From: Pontibacter oryzae
GTDB taxonomy: Bacteria > Bacteroidota > Bacteroidia > Cytophagales > Hymenobacteraceae
Reading direction: 5' to 3'
Length of the DNA stretch: 64,000 nt
Assembly (NCBI RefSeq): GCF_003576375.1
Contig: NZ_QWGE01000002.1
Location: forward strand, 806,001-870,000
Below the pieces are notes generated by a model. It had not been told where the DNA came from, ran no database searches, and saw only the letters and a program-made list of their open reading frames with translations. A program made the translations under genes and the position numbers. This document shows, in pieces, positions 9,416 to 18,579 of this stretch; position 1 is the stretch's first letter, and each line of letters begins with the position of its first letter.

Positions 9416-10714
9416 ATGCTTTTATTCTGGTTTCGCCGCGATTTAAGGTTACACGACAACGCTGGGTTTTCGGAAGCGCTGCAAAGCGGTCATGAGGTTC
9501 TGCCACTTTTTATTTTTGATAAGGAAATCCTGGACAAGCTGGATGCAGATGATGCCCGCGTAACGTTTATACATGCGCAAATATCTGAAATGCACCGCCA
9601 GCTCGAAAAGCACGGTAGTACACTACTCGTAAAGTATGGAAAACCGTTGGATGTACTATCAGAGTTGATGCAGGAGTATGATCTGGAAGGCATTTACACC
9701 AACCATGACTACGAGCCTTATGCCCGCCATCGCGACCAGCAAGCACAGGCATTAATGGCAAAAAGCAACCTGGCTTTCGAGACGTTTAAGGATCAAGTTA
9801 TTTTTGAGCAGGACGAGATTCTTACCAAAAGCGGAACGCCTTACAAAGTGTACACTCCCTATAAAAACGCTTGGTTAAAAGCTTTTGATCCAGCAATGGC
9901 TGAGCCGCAGCAAACCGAGCCATACTTTGAGCATTTGTTAAAACATAAGCATACCAAAATAATTTCTTTGGATCAAATGGGATTTAAGGAATCCGCCCTG
10001 AGAGTACCCTCCCCGGATTTAAGGCCCGACACGCTCAAAGACTACGACAAAACCCGTGACCTGCCTGCAAAGGATGCCACTACTCACATTAGTGCGCATT
10101 TGCGTTTCGGCACTGTCAGCGTTAGGGAAATGGTGCAGCTTGGCTTACAGTATAACGACACTTGGCTTCAGGAACTCATCTGGCGAGAGTTTTTTATGCA
10201 GCTTCTTTATCATTTCCCGGAGGAGGTCGATAAAAGCTTTGCGCCAAAATTCAGGCACATTGTTTGGCGCAACAACGAGGATGAGTTTGAGAAATGGTGT
10301 TTAGGCAAAACCGGTTTCCCATTAGTTGATGCCGGCATGCGCGAGCTAAACCAATCAGGTTTTATGCATAACCGCGTGCGTATGGTAGTAGCCAGCTTCC
10401 TTGTTAAGGACCTGCTGATAGATTGGCGCTGGGGCGAGGCATACTTTGCTGAGAAGCTGTTGGATTACGAAATGTCGAGCAACGTAGGTAACTGGCAGTG
10501 GGCCGCTGGTACTGGCGCCGACGCACAACCATACTTCAGGGTTTTTAACCCCGATAGCCAGGTTGCCAAGTTTGATAAGCAACATGCCTATATTAAACGT
10601 TGGGTCCCAGAGTTTGGAACGCCAGATTACCCCAAACCAATGGTAGACCATAGTATGGCCCGCGACCGCGCGCTCCAGGCTTTTAAAGATTCAATTGCTG
10701 ATTCAGGCATGTAA
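9416..10714 (+). CDS. phrB: Deoxyribodipyrimidine photolyase (class I, cryptochrome/photolyase family)
   Basis: 432 residues. It uses blue light to split cyclobutane pyrimidine dimers. The N-terminal antenna domain starts WFRRDLRLHDN. The C-terminal FAD domain has LIWREFFMQLLYHFP, TGFPLVDAGMREL, GFMHNRVRM, and WQWAAGTGADAQPYFRVFNP, which holds the flavin and tryptophan-chain residues. The intact FAD pocket favours a true photolyase, although a CPD enzyme cannot be separated from some cryptochromes by eye. It follows the SDR gene closely and precedes a radical SAM gene on the same strand. Confidence 0.93.
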   Translation: MLLFWFRRDLRLHDNAGFSEALQSGHEVLPLFIFDKEILDKLDADDARVTFIHAQISEMHRQLEKHGSTLLVKYGKPLDVLSELMQEYDLEGIYTNHDYEPYARHRDQQAQALMAKSNLAFETFKDQVIFEQDEILTKSGTPYKVYTPYKNAWLKAFDPAMAEPQQTEPYFEHLLKHKHTKIISLDQMGFKESALRVPSPDLRPDTLKDYDKTRDLPAKDATTHISAHLRFGTVSVREMVQLGLQYNDTWLQELIWREFFMQLLYHFPEEVDKSFAPKFRHIVWRNNEDEFEKWCLGKTGFPLVDAGMRELNQSGFMHNRVRMVVASFLVKDLLIDWRWGEAYFAEKLLDYEMSSNVGNWQWAAGTGADAQPYFRVFNPDSQVAKFDKQHAYIKRWVPEFGTPDYPKPMVDHSMARDRALQAFKDSIADSGM

Positions 10715-10806
10715 TAGGAAATATAATCTAATTATCCCTGAAAACAATAAACAAAACTAATAAATTTAGCATAAACCAACTATATTAGCACAAAGTATAG
10801 TTGATC

Positions 10807-11871
10807 ATGATAAAGGCAGATGAGTTTTTTAAAGGCAGAGGTGCCCAATACAATCCCGAAAATCCATACCTAAAACAGGAATATGTTGCGGAGCACCTCG
10901 AAGGGCTGGATGAGCCTATGTTGCACAACTCCAAAACAGAATACCTCAAGGAGCACCCTAAGAAGATCGTCAATAAAGTCGATAGCCCAGATTTAGGGTT
11001 AAGCTACTCATTAAATCCCTACCAAGGATGTGAGCACGGCTGCGTGTACTGTTATGCCCGCAATACACATCAATACTGGGGTTATGGAGCTGGCCTCGAC
11101 TTTGAGCGAAAAATCATTGTAAAAGAGAACGCAGCCGAAACACTTGCGAAACAACTAGAGCAAAAAAGCTGGCAGGTAATGCCGATTATGCTAGCTGGAA
11201 ATACGGATTGCTACCAACCCATTGAAGCAAAGAAATTAATTACCCGCCAAATTCTAGAGGTACTTCTGGAATATCGCCACCCGGTTAGCATCATCACTAA
11301 GAATGCGCTCATTCTAAGAGACCTGGATTTGTTACAGGAGCTCAACAAGTATGATTTAGTGCACGTCAACATAAGCATCACAACCCTTGACGAAAAGCTT
11401 CGCCAGAAGCTGGAACCCCGAACTGCCTCCGCCGCGCGTCGGCTGGACGTGGTTAAAAAGCTTAGCGAGGCAGGTTTGCCTGTAAACGTAATGACCGCAC
11501 CCATTATTCCTGGCCTGAACGACTCCGAAATTCCTGCACTCATAAAAGCCTCCGCCGAGGCGGGCGCCAGTAACGCTGCGTACACTTTGGTGAGGCTCAA
11601 CGGCAGCATCGGGCCTATTTTCGAGGATTGGATACGGCAGGCTTTCCCAGATAGGGCTGACAAGGTGTTGAGCCAGGTTGCCGATTGCCATGGAGGCCAG
11701 CTAAACGACAGCAGGTTTGGAGTGCGCATGCATGGCGAGGGGAAATTTGCCGAAGCAATTTCAAAGCTCTTCAGGCTGAGTAAGCAAAAATTTATGGCTG
11801 GCCGAAGTATGAAACCTTATAATTACGACCATTTCTGCCAAAGGAAGGGCAAGCAGCTCGCCCTATTTTAG
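10807..11871 (+). CDS. PA0069-family radical SAM protein
   Basis: 354 residues from the ATG at 10807; a TTG six bases earlier is possible but less likely. The radical SAM cluster motif CxxxCxxC is at C75, C79 and C82 (CEHGCVYCYARNTH). It is followed by GLDFERKIIVKENA, the downstream signature of the PA0069/Rv2578c group, related to spore photoproduct lyase. Members bind a 4Fe-4S cluster and S-adenosylmethionine; the substrate is not known. It sits 92 bases after the photolyase gene, which is suggestive of a DNA-repair link but not proof. Confidence 0.88.
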   Translation: MIKADEFFKGRGAQYNPENPYLKQEYVAEHLEGLDEPMLHNSKTEYLKEHPKKIVNKVDSPDLGLSYSLNPYQGCEHGCVYCYARNTHQYWGYGAGLDFERKIIVKENAAETLAKQLEQKSWQVMPIMLAGNTDCYQPIEAKKLITRQILEVLLEYRHPVSIITKNALILRDLDLLQELNKYDLVHVNISITTLDEKLRQKLEPRTASAARRLDVVKKLSEAGLPVNVMTAPIIPGLNDSEIPALIKASAEAGASNAAYTLVRLNGSIGPIFEDWIRQAFPDRADKVLSQVADCHGGQLNDSRFGVRMHGEGKFAEAISKLFRLSKQKFMAGRSMKPYNYDHFCQRKGKQLALF

Positions 11872-11934
11872 CGTTTGACTCCGCAATAAGTATGGCCAAT
11901 TCACTAACTTCACGGATATTAATAACCCATATTT

Positions 11935-12762
11935 ATGTTAAAGCATATTTTCCGCACTTTTCTCATCAGTTCGATTTGTCTGAGTGCATGCCAAAGCAAT
12001 ACTGATGAGAAAAAAGAAGCTGAAGAGCCCGTCAAGCCCTTGTCTCTCTCCTTTCATACTGAAACAGTCACGAAAAAATCATCACTTTGCGGCACCAACG
12101 ATGCGGGCTGTGCCACAGCAACAGTTAGCTATTTGCAAGCCCAAAACGGAAGTCGGCAGCTGCGCGACAGTATAAATTCATTTATCCAAAACCACCTGCT
12201 GCAGCTACAGTTAGACCATAATCCCGACAAATCTATAAAGCCGGAGAGCAACCCCGCTGCAACGCTTGCCGTTGAATTTATCCGCGACCAAGAGGAGTTT
12301 GTATCTAGTCTGGGTGCTGTACCGCCAACTTCAGCCTGGTATCTTCAGGTTTCCGCTTCTCCTATTTATGAGTCACCAAGTATAACTACCTTGCAGTTGG
12401 AAAGCAGCAGTTATACAGGGGGCGCACATGGCAACAGCTACATTACGCTGCAAAGTTTCGATAAGGATGGCCATAATTTACGCATTCGCGATATGATCAC
12501 GGACACAACGAAGCTCTCACTTTTAGCCGGTGATGCATTGCTAAAGCAAGATAATTTTAAGGGCACTACCTCTATTAAGGAGGCTGGCCTGTTTATTGAC
12601 GGCGATAGGCTACCCTTGCCACAGCAGGCAGCGCTTACCAGCAAAGGGCTTTTGCTATTGTATAACTCCTATGAAATTGGCCCTTATGCGTTGGGCCAGA
12701 TCAGGATTGAGCTTCCTTATCCGCAACTAGAAGGAATAATCGTTCCGAAGTATAAGCCTTAA
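11935..12762 (+). CDS. DUF3298/DUF4163-type lipoprotein (RsiV-like)
   Basis: 275 residues. An N-terminal hydrophobic segment ends in a lipobox, ICLSAC, with the lipid Cys at about residue 19, so it is anchored in a membrane facing the periplasm. The body matches the DUF4163 plus DUF3298 pair seen in RsiV-like proteins: SYTGGAHGNSYITLQSFD near residue 160, then the KLSLLAGDALL region. The family binds lysozyme in Gram-positive RsiV; in Bacteroidetes the role is unknown. No adjacent sigma factor is present, so an anti-sigma role is unlikely here. Confidence 0.78.
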   Translation: MLKHIFRTFLISSICLSACQSNTDEKKEAEEPVKPLSLSFHTETVTKKSSLCGTNDAGCATATVSYLQAQNGSRQLRDSINSFIQNHLLQLQLDHNPDKSIKPESNPAATLAVEFIRDQEEFVSSLGAVPPTSAWYLQVSASPIYESPSITTLQLESSSYTGGAHGNSYITLQSFDKDGHNLRIRDMITDTTKLSLLAGDALLKQDNFKGTTSIKEAGLFIDGDRLPLPQQAALTSKGLLLLYNSYEIGPYALGQIRIELPYPQLEGIIVPKYKP

Positions 12763-12804
12763 TAAAGAAAATGGCCGGTTCCTGAGAAGCGGCCATTTTC
12801 TTTA
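12763..12804. terminator. Bidirectional intrinsic terminator
   Basis: Perfect 15-base inverted repeat TAAAGAAAATGGCCG / CGGCCATTTTCTTTA with a 12-base loop. It lies between the convergent lipoprotein and manganese catalase genes. Confidence 0.85.
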
Positions 12805-12825
12805 TGTATGGGAATCGAATAATTG

Positions 12826-13650
12826 CTACAATTGCTCTTTCTGCCCAAAAGCACGGGGATCGGCTTTCCCAAGGTTTGGCTCACCGCCAACAGGCTGGGC
12901 ACGGTCGTACGTAAACTCGCTTTTTCCATCCATAGATGGGCCTTGTGTCCAGCGTCCGTCTGTGGCAGGCTTGCCTTCCACGTGAGTTGAGATAAAAGAG
13001 TAGCTATACTCCTGTTGCTCCTTATCCTGCGGAAAAGAGTTCGGAATAGGGTGCATGCCCTCCAGGTCACCAAGCTCCTCCAGCACAGCCAGCCATTGGT
13101 TTTGGTGCATGGTATCTCTGGCGATCAAAAACGAAAGGAAATCTTTCATGCCGGGGTCATCCGTTGCTTGCCACAGGCGTGTAGCCAGCACTCTGCCAGT
13201 GGATTCCGCCATTACGTTCGCATACATATCGGCAGCCAGGTTGCCGCTTCCAACCACCCATGAGCCGTTAAACGGCACGCCGTTACTATCTACTGCCATG
13301 GCGCAAAGCCCGGACGAGATAACGTGGCGAGGGTTCATGCCGCCCATTACAGCGCCTATAATGCTGTCATTAGCCATCTCTTCCTGCAAAGACACCGGAG
13401 CCCCCTCCAAGTTAAGCGCTACTGCCGTGGCCAGCATCTCGATGTGCGCCATCTCCTCAGTTCCTGTTTCCATCAACATATCGCGGTATTTTTTAGGCCC
13501 ACGGGCGCCCCACGCCTGAAACAGATATTGCAGGCACACCCTGATTTCGCCTTCTATGCCGCCTATTGCTTGCTGCAACATGTTGGCGAATGCCGGGTTA
13601 GGCTTTTCAACTCTTACTTTATACTGAAGTTTGCTATCATGATAAAACAT
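12826..13650 (-). CDS. Manganese catalase
   Basis: 274 residues, typical length. It breaks hydrogen peroxide down to water and oxygen at a di-manganese site. The expected ligands are visible at their usual numbers: Glu35 (IEGEIRV), Glu66 and His69 (TEEMAHIEML). A second Glu/His pair is expected near residues 150-185, where RDTMHQNQ supplies the His. The sequence opens with MFYHDSKLQY as in other bacterial members. It is cytoplasmic. It is transcribed towards the lipoprotein gene and separated from it by a shared terminator. Its promoter lies in the AT-rich 239 bases before 13890. Confidence 0.93.
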   Translation of the reverse strand: MFYHDSKLQYKVRVEKPNPAFANMLQQAIGGIEGEIRVCLQYLFQAWGARGPKKYRDMLMETGTEEMAHIEMLATAVALNLEGAPVSLQEEMANDSIIGAVMGGMNPRHVISSGLCAMAVDSNGVPFNGSWVVGSGNLAADMYANVMAESTGRVLATRLWQATDDPGMKDFLSFLIARDTMHQNQWLAVLEELGDLEGMHPIPNSFPQDKEQQEYSYSFISTHVEGKPATDGRWTQGPSMDGKSEFTYDRAQPVGGEPNLGKADPRAFGQKEQL

Positions 13651-13889
13651 AATGGTAGGTTTAATAATTATACATGTTTCGGTTTACGCCACAACAAACC
13701 TCCAGTTAAGCCTTCTTACTATATCATTTATCTATCACATCATAGATAAAAAAAATAATTTTTTATACTTATCCATAAGTATAAAAATAGATACATGCTC
13801 TATTTTTAAGTATAAAGCCTTAATTAAAAAAGAATCAATAACTTTAGATTAAGGCTCAAAGTATGATGTTGAATAAGCCCTGATATTGT

Positions 13890-14684
13890 ATGATAGCACC
13901 CGGATCAGATGTGACAGTTAAAAGTTGGGCAGAGCTGCAAAGCGCCCTATTCGACCATAGCTGGGACGATAAGATCAATCGCTTTAGATCTTCCTATGTA
14001 TACCGGGGCACCTGGAGCCACACTTTCGACCTGAGCACCAGCATCATGCGAATCGGCAGCAGGTACGATAAACTGGAGCCTCACCTGCTGCGCAACTTCC
14101 GAAAGTATGCACACGGGCAACCCTCTCCCGGCGACTCTACCTGGAACTGGCTTGCCGTTGCTCAGCACCACGGCCTGCCCACGCGCCTCCTCGACTGGAC
14201 ATACTCCCCGTATGTTGCGCTGCATTTCGCCACCGAGAATTTAGATGAGTATGATAAGGATGGTTGTGTGTGGTGCGTAAATTATGTTAAGTCAAGAGAT
14301 TATCTGCCCGCCCCACTCAAGCATGCGTTGCAGGATGAAGGCTCAAACGTTTTCACTCCTGAGATGCTGGAGCCCGTTTCGCCATCTTTCAAAGCGCTCA
14401 AAAGCTTTCAGGAAGACGATTTTGTTGTATTTCTCGAGCCGCCATCGCTCGATGCCCGTATTGTGCACCAGTATGCGTTGTTCTCGATGATGTCTGATGT
14501 GCGTGCCGAGTTGAGTTGCTGGCTCAGTAAGCACCCTGACTTATACTTCCGTGTCATAATCCCGAAAGAGCTGAAATGGGAAATACGCGATAAATTGGAC
14601 CAGGCCAATATTACGGAGCGCGTTTTATTCCCGGGGCTTCAAGGCCTAAGCCAATGGCTGAAGCGCCACTATACCCACGACTGA
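13890..14684 (+). CDS. FRG-domain protein
   Basis: 264 residues, no signal peptide or membrane segment. The FRG domain (named for its conserved Phe/Tyr-Arg-Gly) fills residues 5-120. It shows VYRGTWSH near 37 and the strong signature AVAQHHGLPTRLLDWTYSPY near 90. The domain is of unknown biochemical function and recurs in mobile and defence-linked loci. Here the gene stands alone between manganese catalase and an unknown lipoprotein, with no partner that would indicate a defence system. The rest of the protein (120-264) shows no motif I can name. Confidence 0.82.
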   Translation: MIAPGSDVTVKSWAELQSALFDHSWDDKINRFRSSYVYRGTWSHTFDLSTSIMRIGSRYDKLEPHLLRNFRKYAHGQPSPGDSTWNWLAVAQHHGLPTRLLDWTYSPYVALHFATENLDEYDKDGCVWCVNYVKSRDYLPAPLKHALQDEGSNVFTPEMLEPVSPSFKALKSFQEDDFVVFLEPPSLDARIVHQYALFSMMSDVRAELSCWLSKHPDLYFRVIIPKELKWEIRDKLDQANITERVLFPGLQGLSQWLKRHYTHD

Positions 14685-14732
14685 TTTTTTCGGAGGAGTT
14701 AAGCCCTTGGCGGTGAATCCTCCGAAAAAATC
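14683..14732. repeat. 15-base perfect inverted repeat (possible terminator)
   Basis: GATTTTTTCGGAGGA / TCCTCCGAAAAAATC with a 20-base loop, overlapping the end of the FRG stop codon. The T-run is in the left arm and the A-run in the right arm, the reverse of a normal terminator. It is probably still a 3'-end stem-loop, but termination is uncertain. Confidence 0.55.
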
Positions 14733-14773
14733 TCTAATTTCAGGAATATACTTTTACTTTAAAATCCGAGTTG

Positions 14774-15877
14774 ATGAACCCGTGCAGACCGCTTAGTGAA
14801 AACACCCTATCACGTAAAGAAGCTCAACCAACCACTTGGTTACATTTTATCAAACATTCAGTAACAAAACAGGCAGGCACTGCGCTACTTTGCGCCTTGC
14901 TGCTGCATTCTTCCTGCTCGCAAAAGCAAGAGGCAGAGGCGGCAAACCTGGAAATTTCGCCAACAGTAACCACTGCCCAGCCTGATTCTGCGGCCAACCC
15001 AGTAATGACCGCTCCTGAAACTGACGCTGTGGCCGAGGCTCCTTCTATAAAAGAAGCAGACCCTTGGGAGTACCCAGGCCCAAAACCTACCCCAGGTGCC
15101 GTACTTCCGCAGAAGCGCATTATAGCGTTCTATGGCAACCCGCTTTCCCGGCGTATGGGCATCTTAGGTGAGCTGCCTCCAGACCAAATGCTTGCCAAAT
15201 TGGATGAAGAAGTTCAGCATTGGGAGGCCGCCGACTCGCTTACACCTGTGCAGCCCGCGTTGCACGCCATAGTGGTAACCGCGCAGGGCAAACCAGGCCG
15301 GGCCGGCAAGTATAGGCTGCGCATGACAAATAAAATGATTGACGATGTGCTGGCTATGGCCAAAAAGCGCGATGCAATTGTGTTCTTAGACATACAGGTT
15401 GGCCAAAGCACTTTGCAGGAAGAGTTGCCACAACTGGCAGAATACCTTAAAATGCCGCAAGTGCATTTGGGTATCGACGCTGAGTTTTCGATGAAGAACG
15501 GCGGAGTGCCTGGGCGCAGCATTGGCTCTTTTGATGCAGAAGACATTAATTTCGCTACGGAGTATCTAGCCGAATTAGCTCAGGAAAATCAGCTTCCTCC
15601 AAAATTGCTTATCGTGCACCGGTTTACTCAAGGCATGATTACGAACCATGACAGGATCAAGCTACGACCCGAAGTACAGGTAGTGATGCACATGGATGGT
15701 TGGGGCCACCCAGCTCTAAAAAAAGATACCTACCGCAGATACATTCAAAAAGAACCTGTACAGTTTACCGGCTTCAAGGTTTTCTACAAAAACGATTTGC
15801 GCAAGAGCCCACGTCTTATGTCGCCTGACGAAATACTTGCCCTGGACCCTAAGCCTTTGTACATACAGTATCAGTAA
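14774..15877 (+). CDS. Secreted or lipid-anchored protein of unknown function
   Basis: 367 residues from the ATG at 14774. An N-terminal region of about 30 polar residues is followed by a hydrophobic stretch ending in LLLHSSC, a weak lipobox, so it is exported and perhaps lipidated. A Pro/Ala/Thr-rich linker covers about 50-105. The rest looks like an alpha/beta barrel: RIIAFYGNPLSRRMGILGE, an acidic segment, FLDIQVGQSTLQEELPQL, VHLGIDAEFSM and LLIVHRFTQGMI. The alternating strands ending in Asp, His or Glu suggest a hydrolase-like TIM barrel. That is inference only; I do not recognise the family. Confidence 0.7.
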   Translation: MNPCRPLSENTLSRKEAQPTTWLHFIKHSVTKQAGTALLCALLLHSSCSQKQEAEAANLEISPTVTTAQPDSAANPVMTAPETDAVAEAPSIKEADPWEYPGPKPTPGAVLPQKRIIAFYGNPLSRRMGILGELPPDQMLAKLDEEVQHWEAADSLTPVQPALHAIVVTAQGKPGRAGKYRLRMTNKMIDDVLAMAKKRDAIVFLDIQVGQSTLQEELPQLAEYLKMPQVHLGIDAEFSMKNGGVPGRSIGSFDAEDINFATEYLAELAQENQLPPKLLIVHRFTQGMITNHDRIKLRPEVQVVMHMDGWGHPALKKDTYRRYIQKEPVQFTGFKVFYKNDLRKSPRLMSPDEILALDPKPLYIQYQ

Positions 15878-16223
15878 CGTATTTTATTTCTAAGTGAAGT
15901 GTGCTACAGTGTGGGGTTCTGAAGCTCTTAAGTATGTAAAAAAATTAAGAACAACAGCTGTATTTATAATGGCACTAAACCTGAAGGTTTACTCTACTTT
16001 TAGCTCCCTTAGATTAATCAAAACCACTCAGGTATCCTTTAGACATTAAAATAGTAGAATCCCACTGCTGTTGAATTTCAAACCTGAAATATATTCGAAA
16101 AAACCTTTGTTTTAAGGAGCAAAAAGGTCTGATGTTTGCGTTATATAAGTATAAGTGCACCTTCGTTTGCCATCCGCAACAAGCTACTTCCTAAAGGTGC
16201 CGAACCTCTAAAGAGATTCACCT
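15878..16223. other. Intergenic region
   Basis: 346 AT-rich bases upstream of the transglutaminase-like gene. ACCTTTGTTTTAAGG near 16107 is a weak match to a promoter -7 box. No gene, RNA or clear repeat seen. Confidence 0.35.
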
Positions 16224-17114
16224 ATGCCAAAATTTATACATCATAACCTCGTGAACTTTGCAGTCCGGTTCATACAAATCATCATTGTGTTTCCGATGGC
16301 TGTTTTGCTCAGCTTCTATATTCCCCCTTACAACTCTATGGACTATGAACTGCACTTCCTGCTTTGCCTCATGCTGGCTGCTGCAGCTTCAGTGATAGTC
16401 ACCAGATTTAGCCGCAAGTTGATTGTTTTAATGTTTGTAGGCATACTAGGTATGTTTGCTTTCAACAGCGCATTTAAGAACCAGACGTTCGACGGCATTT
16501 ACGATGACTACAACGCTATGCTGGTGAATATGACTAGCAACCCGCACAAGGTATCTTACTTCAAGCCTGTGCGAGGTACCTATTTTCAGAATCAGCGTGT
16601 TAAGAGTGCCATGCAAGCTACGCATCCCAAAGTGCGCGCCTTTGCTGTCGAAAACTCTACACGCTATTTTCATGATGAGTATTATCGCAAATTTGGAAAA
16701 CTGACCCGATATTTTTCCCTTTTCAAGCATATCCGGCTAAACTGGCGCTATGTAAATGACCCGCTAGGTATGGATTATTACTCTCCACCTACTGAAAGCA
16801 TGCAGCTCCTGGCCGGCGACTGCGATGACTACGCGATTCTGATGGCTTCGTCGGTAATGGCTATTGGGGGCGAGGCGCGTGTTGTAATATCTCCGAACCA
16901 TATGTACACGGAGGTAAAGCTGGGCCATGTGGATGAGTTGGATAAGATAAGTTATGCCGTGCGCACTTTGTTTCCTGATGAGGTTGCAGGCGGCAAAATT
17001 CACTTCCACGAAACCGGCGAAGATCTTTGGATTAATTTTGACTATACCGCTCCCTATCCCGGCGGCCCTTTTCTAGAACCAGAGCTTTATAGCGTTATCT
17101 CCTTTGAGAGATAA
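16224..17114 (+). CDS. Transglutaminase-like membrane protein
   Basis: 296 residues. Two or three membrane helices fill residues 10-85. A soluble domain follows with a transglutaminase/cysteine-protease core: the Cys in LLAGDCDDYAILMASSVMAI near 196, a His in SPNHMYTEVKLG near 230, and an Asp further on (WINFDYTAPYPGG). That order (Cys, His, Asp) and the GDCDD context are typical of transglutaminase-like proteases of the COG1305 type. The active domain should face the periplasm. The substrate is unknown. Monocistronic, with tRNA-Glu following on the same strand. Confidence 0.75.
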   Translation: MPKFIHHNLVNFAVRFIQIIIVFPMAVLLSFYIPPYNSMDYELHFLLCLMLAAAASVIVTRFSRKLIVLMFVGILGMFAFNSAFKNQTFDGIYDDYNAMLVNMTSNPHKVSYFKPVRGTYFQNQRVKSAMQATHPKVRAFAVENSTRYFHDEYYRKFGKLTRYFSLFKHIRLNWRYVNDPLGMDYYSPPTESMQLLAGDCDDYAILMASSVMAIGGEARVVISPNHMYTEVKLGHVDELDKISYAVRTLFPDEVAGGKIHFHETGEDLWINFDYTAPYPGGPFLEPELYSVISFER

Positions 17115-17175
17115 AATTATATATTTGTAAATCAGTTGCTTTCACTCTTTTTTATTTTTTTTATACATGATGCTA

Positions 17176-17205
17176 TTGCAAAACCGATAACACCCGCTAT
17201 ATTTG
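17176..17205 (+). promoter_or_regulatory. Bacteroidetes-type promoter of tRNA-Glu (copy 1)
   Basis: TTG at 17176-17178, exactly 19 bases, then TATATTTG at 17198-17205. This is the published Bacteroidetes sigma-A pattern (TTG-N19-TAnnTTTG), 20 bases before the tRNA. Confidence 0.8.
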
Positions 17206-17224
17206 CATCGCAATCAGACGCAAC

Positions 17225-17296
17225 GGCCCGTTCGTCTAGGGGTTAGGACGCCAGATTTTCATTCTGGTAACAGGGGTTCGATTCCCCTACGGGCTA
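17225..17296 (+). tRNA. tRNA-Glu (anticodon TTC)
   Basis: 72 bases folding as a cloverleaf. The acceptor stem is GGCCCGT / ACGGGCT with a G-U first pair. The anticodon stem is CCAGA / TCTGG around loop TTTTCAT, anticodon TTC at 17258-17260. The T arm is GGGG-TTCGATT-CCCC. Discriminator A is at 17296; the 3' CCA is not encoded (CTT follows). The body is identical to the copy at 41530. Confidence 0.96.
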
Positions 17297-17299
17297 CTT

Positions 17300-17336
17300 A
17301 AAAAGCCGCTTCAGATAAAACTGGAGCGGCTTTTTT
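17300..17336 (+). terminator. Terminator of tRNA-Glu copy 1
   Basis: AAAAAGCCGCT(t)CAG / CTG(g)AGCGGCTTTTTT, immediately after the tRNA and ending in a T-run. Confidence 0.85.
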
Positions 17337-17767
17337 ATTGATATCTTACCCTGAACCACCTTAATGCCTAACCACCTTTAAAAGGATTACTTTGTAAGTT
17401 TATGGGTATTAAAGAAGCCTATCAATTAATCTTGCTTAAGCTGGTGTAAATAGAAACTGCACAATAGAGAAGATTAATACTGGCTGGCACCCGGTAGTTT
17501 TTGTTTCTTTCAAGTTTGTAATAAACTATTTAACGGCCGTCGCTGGTTATAGTATTGAGCAGAAGTAAATCTTGCAGTAAAAAAATCGATAAAGCCCTAA
17601 TCACTTTTAGCTATTTACTATCAGCTAGTTAATTGAACAGGCCAAGAACTTCTTCATTCTGGCAAGAATTTATTAGACTTCTATAGCGCGAAATCCGTAA
17701 CTTGGCCAATAAAATTTTGCAAAAGGACAAAGTGCTAATATTGTATCTAAGCCATAGCATTTAGAAA
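17337..17767. other. Intergenic region before the GAF gene
   Basis: 431 bases with no coding sequence. TTG at 17717 and TAATATTG at 17736 make a weak, short-spaced promoter candidate for the GAF gene. Nothing else seen. Confidence 0.35.
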
Positions 17768-18268
17768 TTGGAGAACATGAACAGTACGGTATCTTTACTT
17801 GATAATTTTTCGGTTGAGTTTCGAGAGTTTAACGATGCCCTTTCCAGTGCCGGGGCATACGGGGCACTTCGCTACCTGAATAAGCGCACGCCACATCGAT
17901 TTACAGGAGTTTACAAATACGTTGGTAACACCCTGCAAAATATTGTGCTGTATGACAGGTATGACCCAACCATACACATGGGCGCTGATACACCATTAGC
18001 CGCCACTTACTGCTCATTGCTCCAGAAACAGCAAGCCTTAGAGATAAACGACGCATCCGAAGACGAGAGAGTGAAAGGAGTAATTGAAACGTCTGTAGTC
18101 TCTTATTGCGGTGTTTCGATTAAAGATGATGAAGGCAACCCTTTCGGGAGTCTTTGCCATTTTGATATGAACCGATGCCAAGAGCGCTACAGCGATTTCC
18201 CGCTTCTTGAAGCTGCAGCAAAAGTCCTTTATAACTATATTCATTCTGATAAGTTTACTAACCAGTAA
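17768..18268 (+). CDS. Stand-alone GAF-domain protein
   Basis: 166 residues forming one GAF domain with no output domain. The stretch VYKYVGNTLQNIVLYDR leads into the ligand pocket. It is followed by ATYCSLLQKQQALEINDASE and VVSYCGVSIKDDEGNPFGSL, the conserved GAF core; the conserved CHF-like end (LCHFDMN) is also typical. Single GAF proteins in bacteria bind small molecules or act as redox sensors such as methionine-R-sulfoxide reductase, but the catalytic Cys set of the latter is not clearly present. Likely a cytoplasmic sensor. Its partner is unknown. Confidence 0.78.
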   Translation: MENMNSTVSLLDNFSVEFREFNDALSSAGAYGALRYLNKRTPHRFTGVYKYVGNTLQNIVLYDRYDPTIHMGADTPLAATYCSLLQKQQALEINDASEDERVKGVIETSVVSYCGVSIKDDEGNPFGSLCHFDMNRCQERYSDFPLLEAAAKVLYNYIHSDKFTNQ

Positions 18269-18579
18269 CTTTCAGGATTCTATTCTTAGCCCTTGCTCTC
18301 AATTTAGCTAGGTCAGACGCTTGGCACCCATATGTAGCAAACTCTCATACATTTTTCCGTCTGATAGGTGGTTAACCTTTATTTTGATAGTTTTTTTAAT
18401 ACCTATGCTAGTTGATAATGCCTGCTTTTCCGTTTCGCATAGCTAAGCAAGCATACTTCGCAAGCCCAGAGCAATTGCAGTACTTTCTCCAGTTGGTTGG
18501 TATGTTCATGAAAGTCCGTACACACGGTTAATCGCTTCATTTTTTCAAATGCTGTGCCCCTAAAAGTACAAACTAGCAG

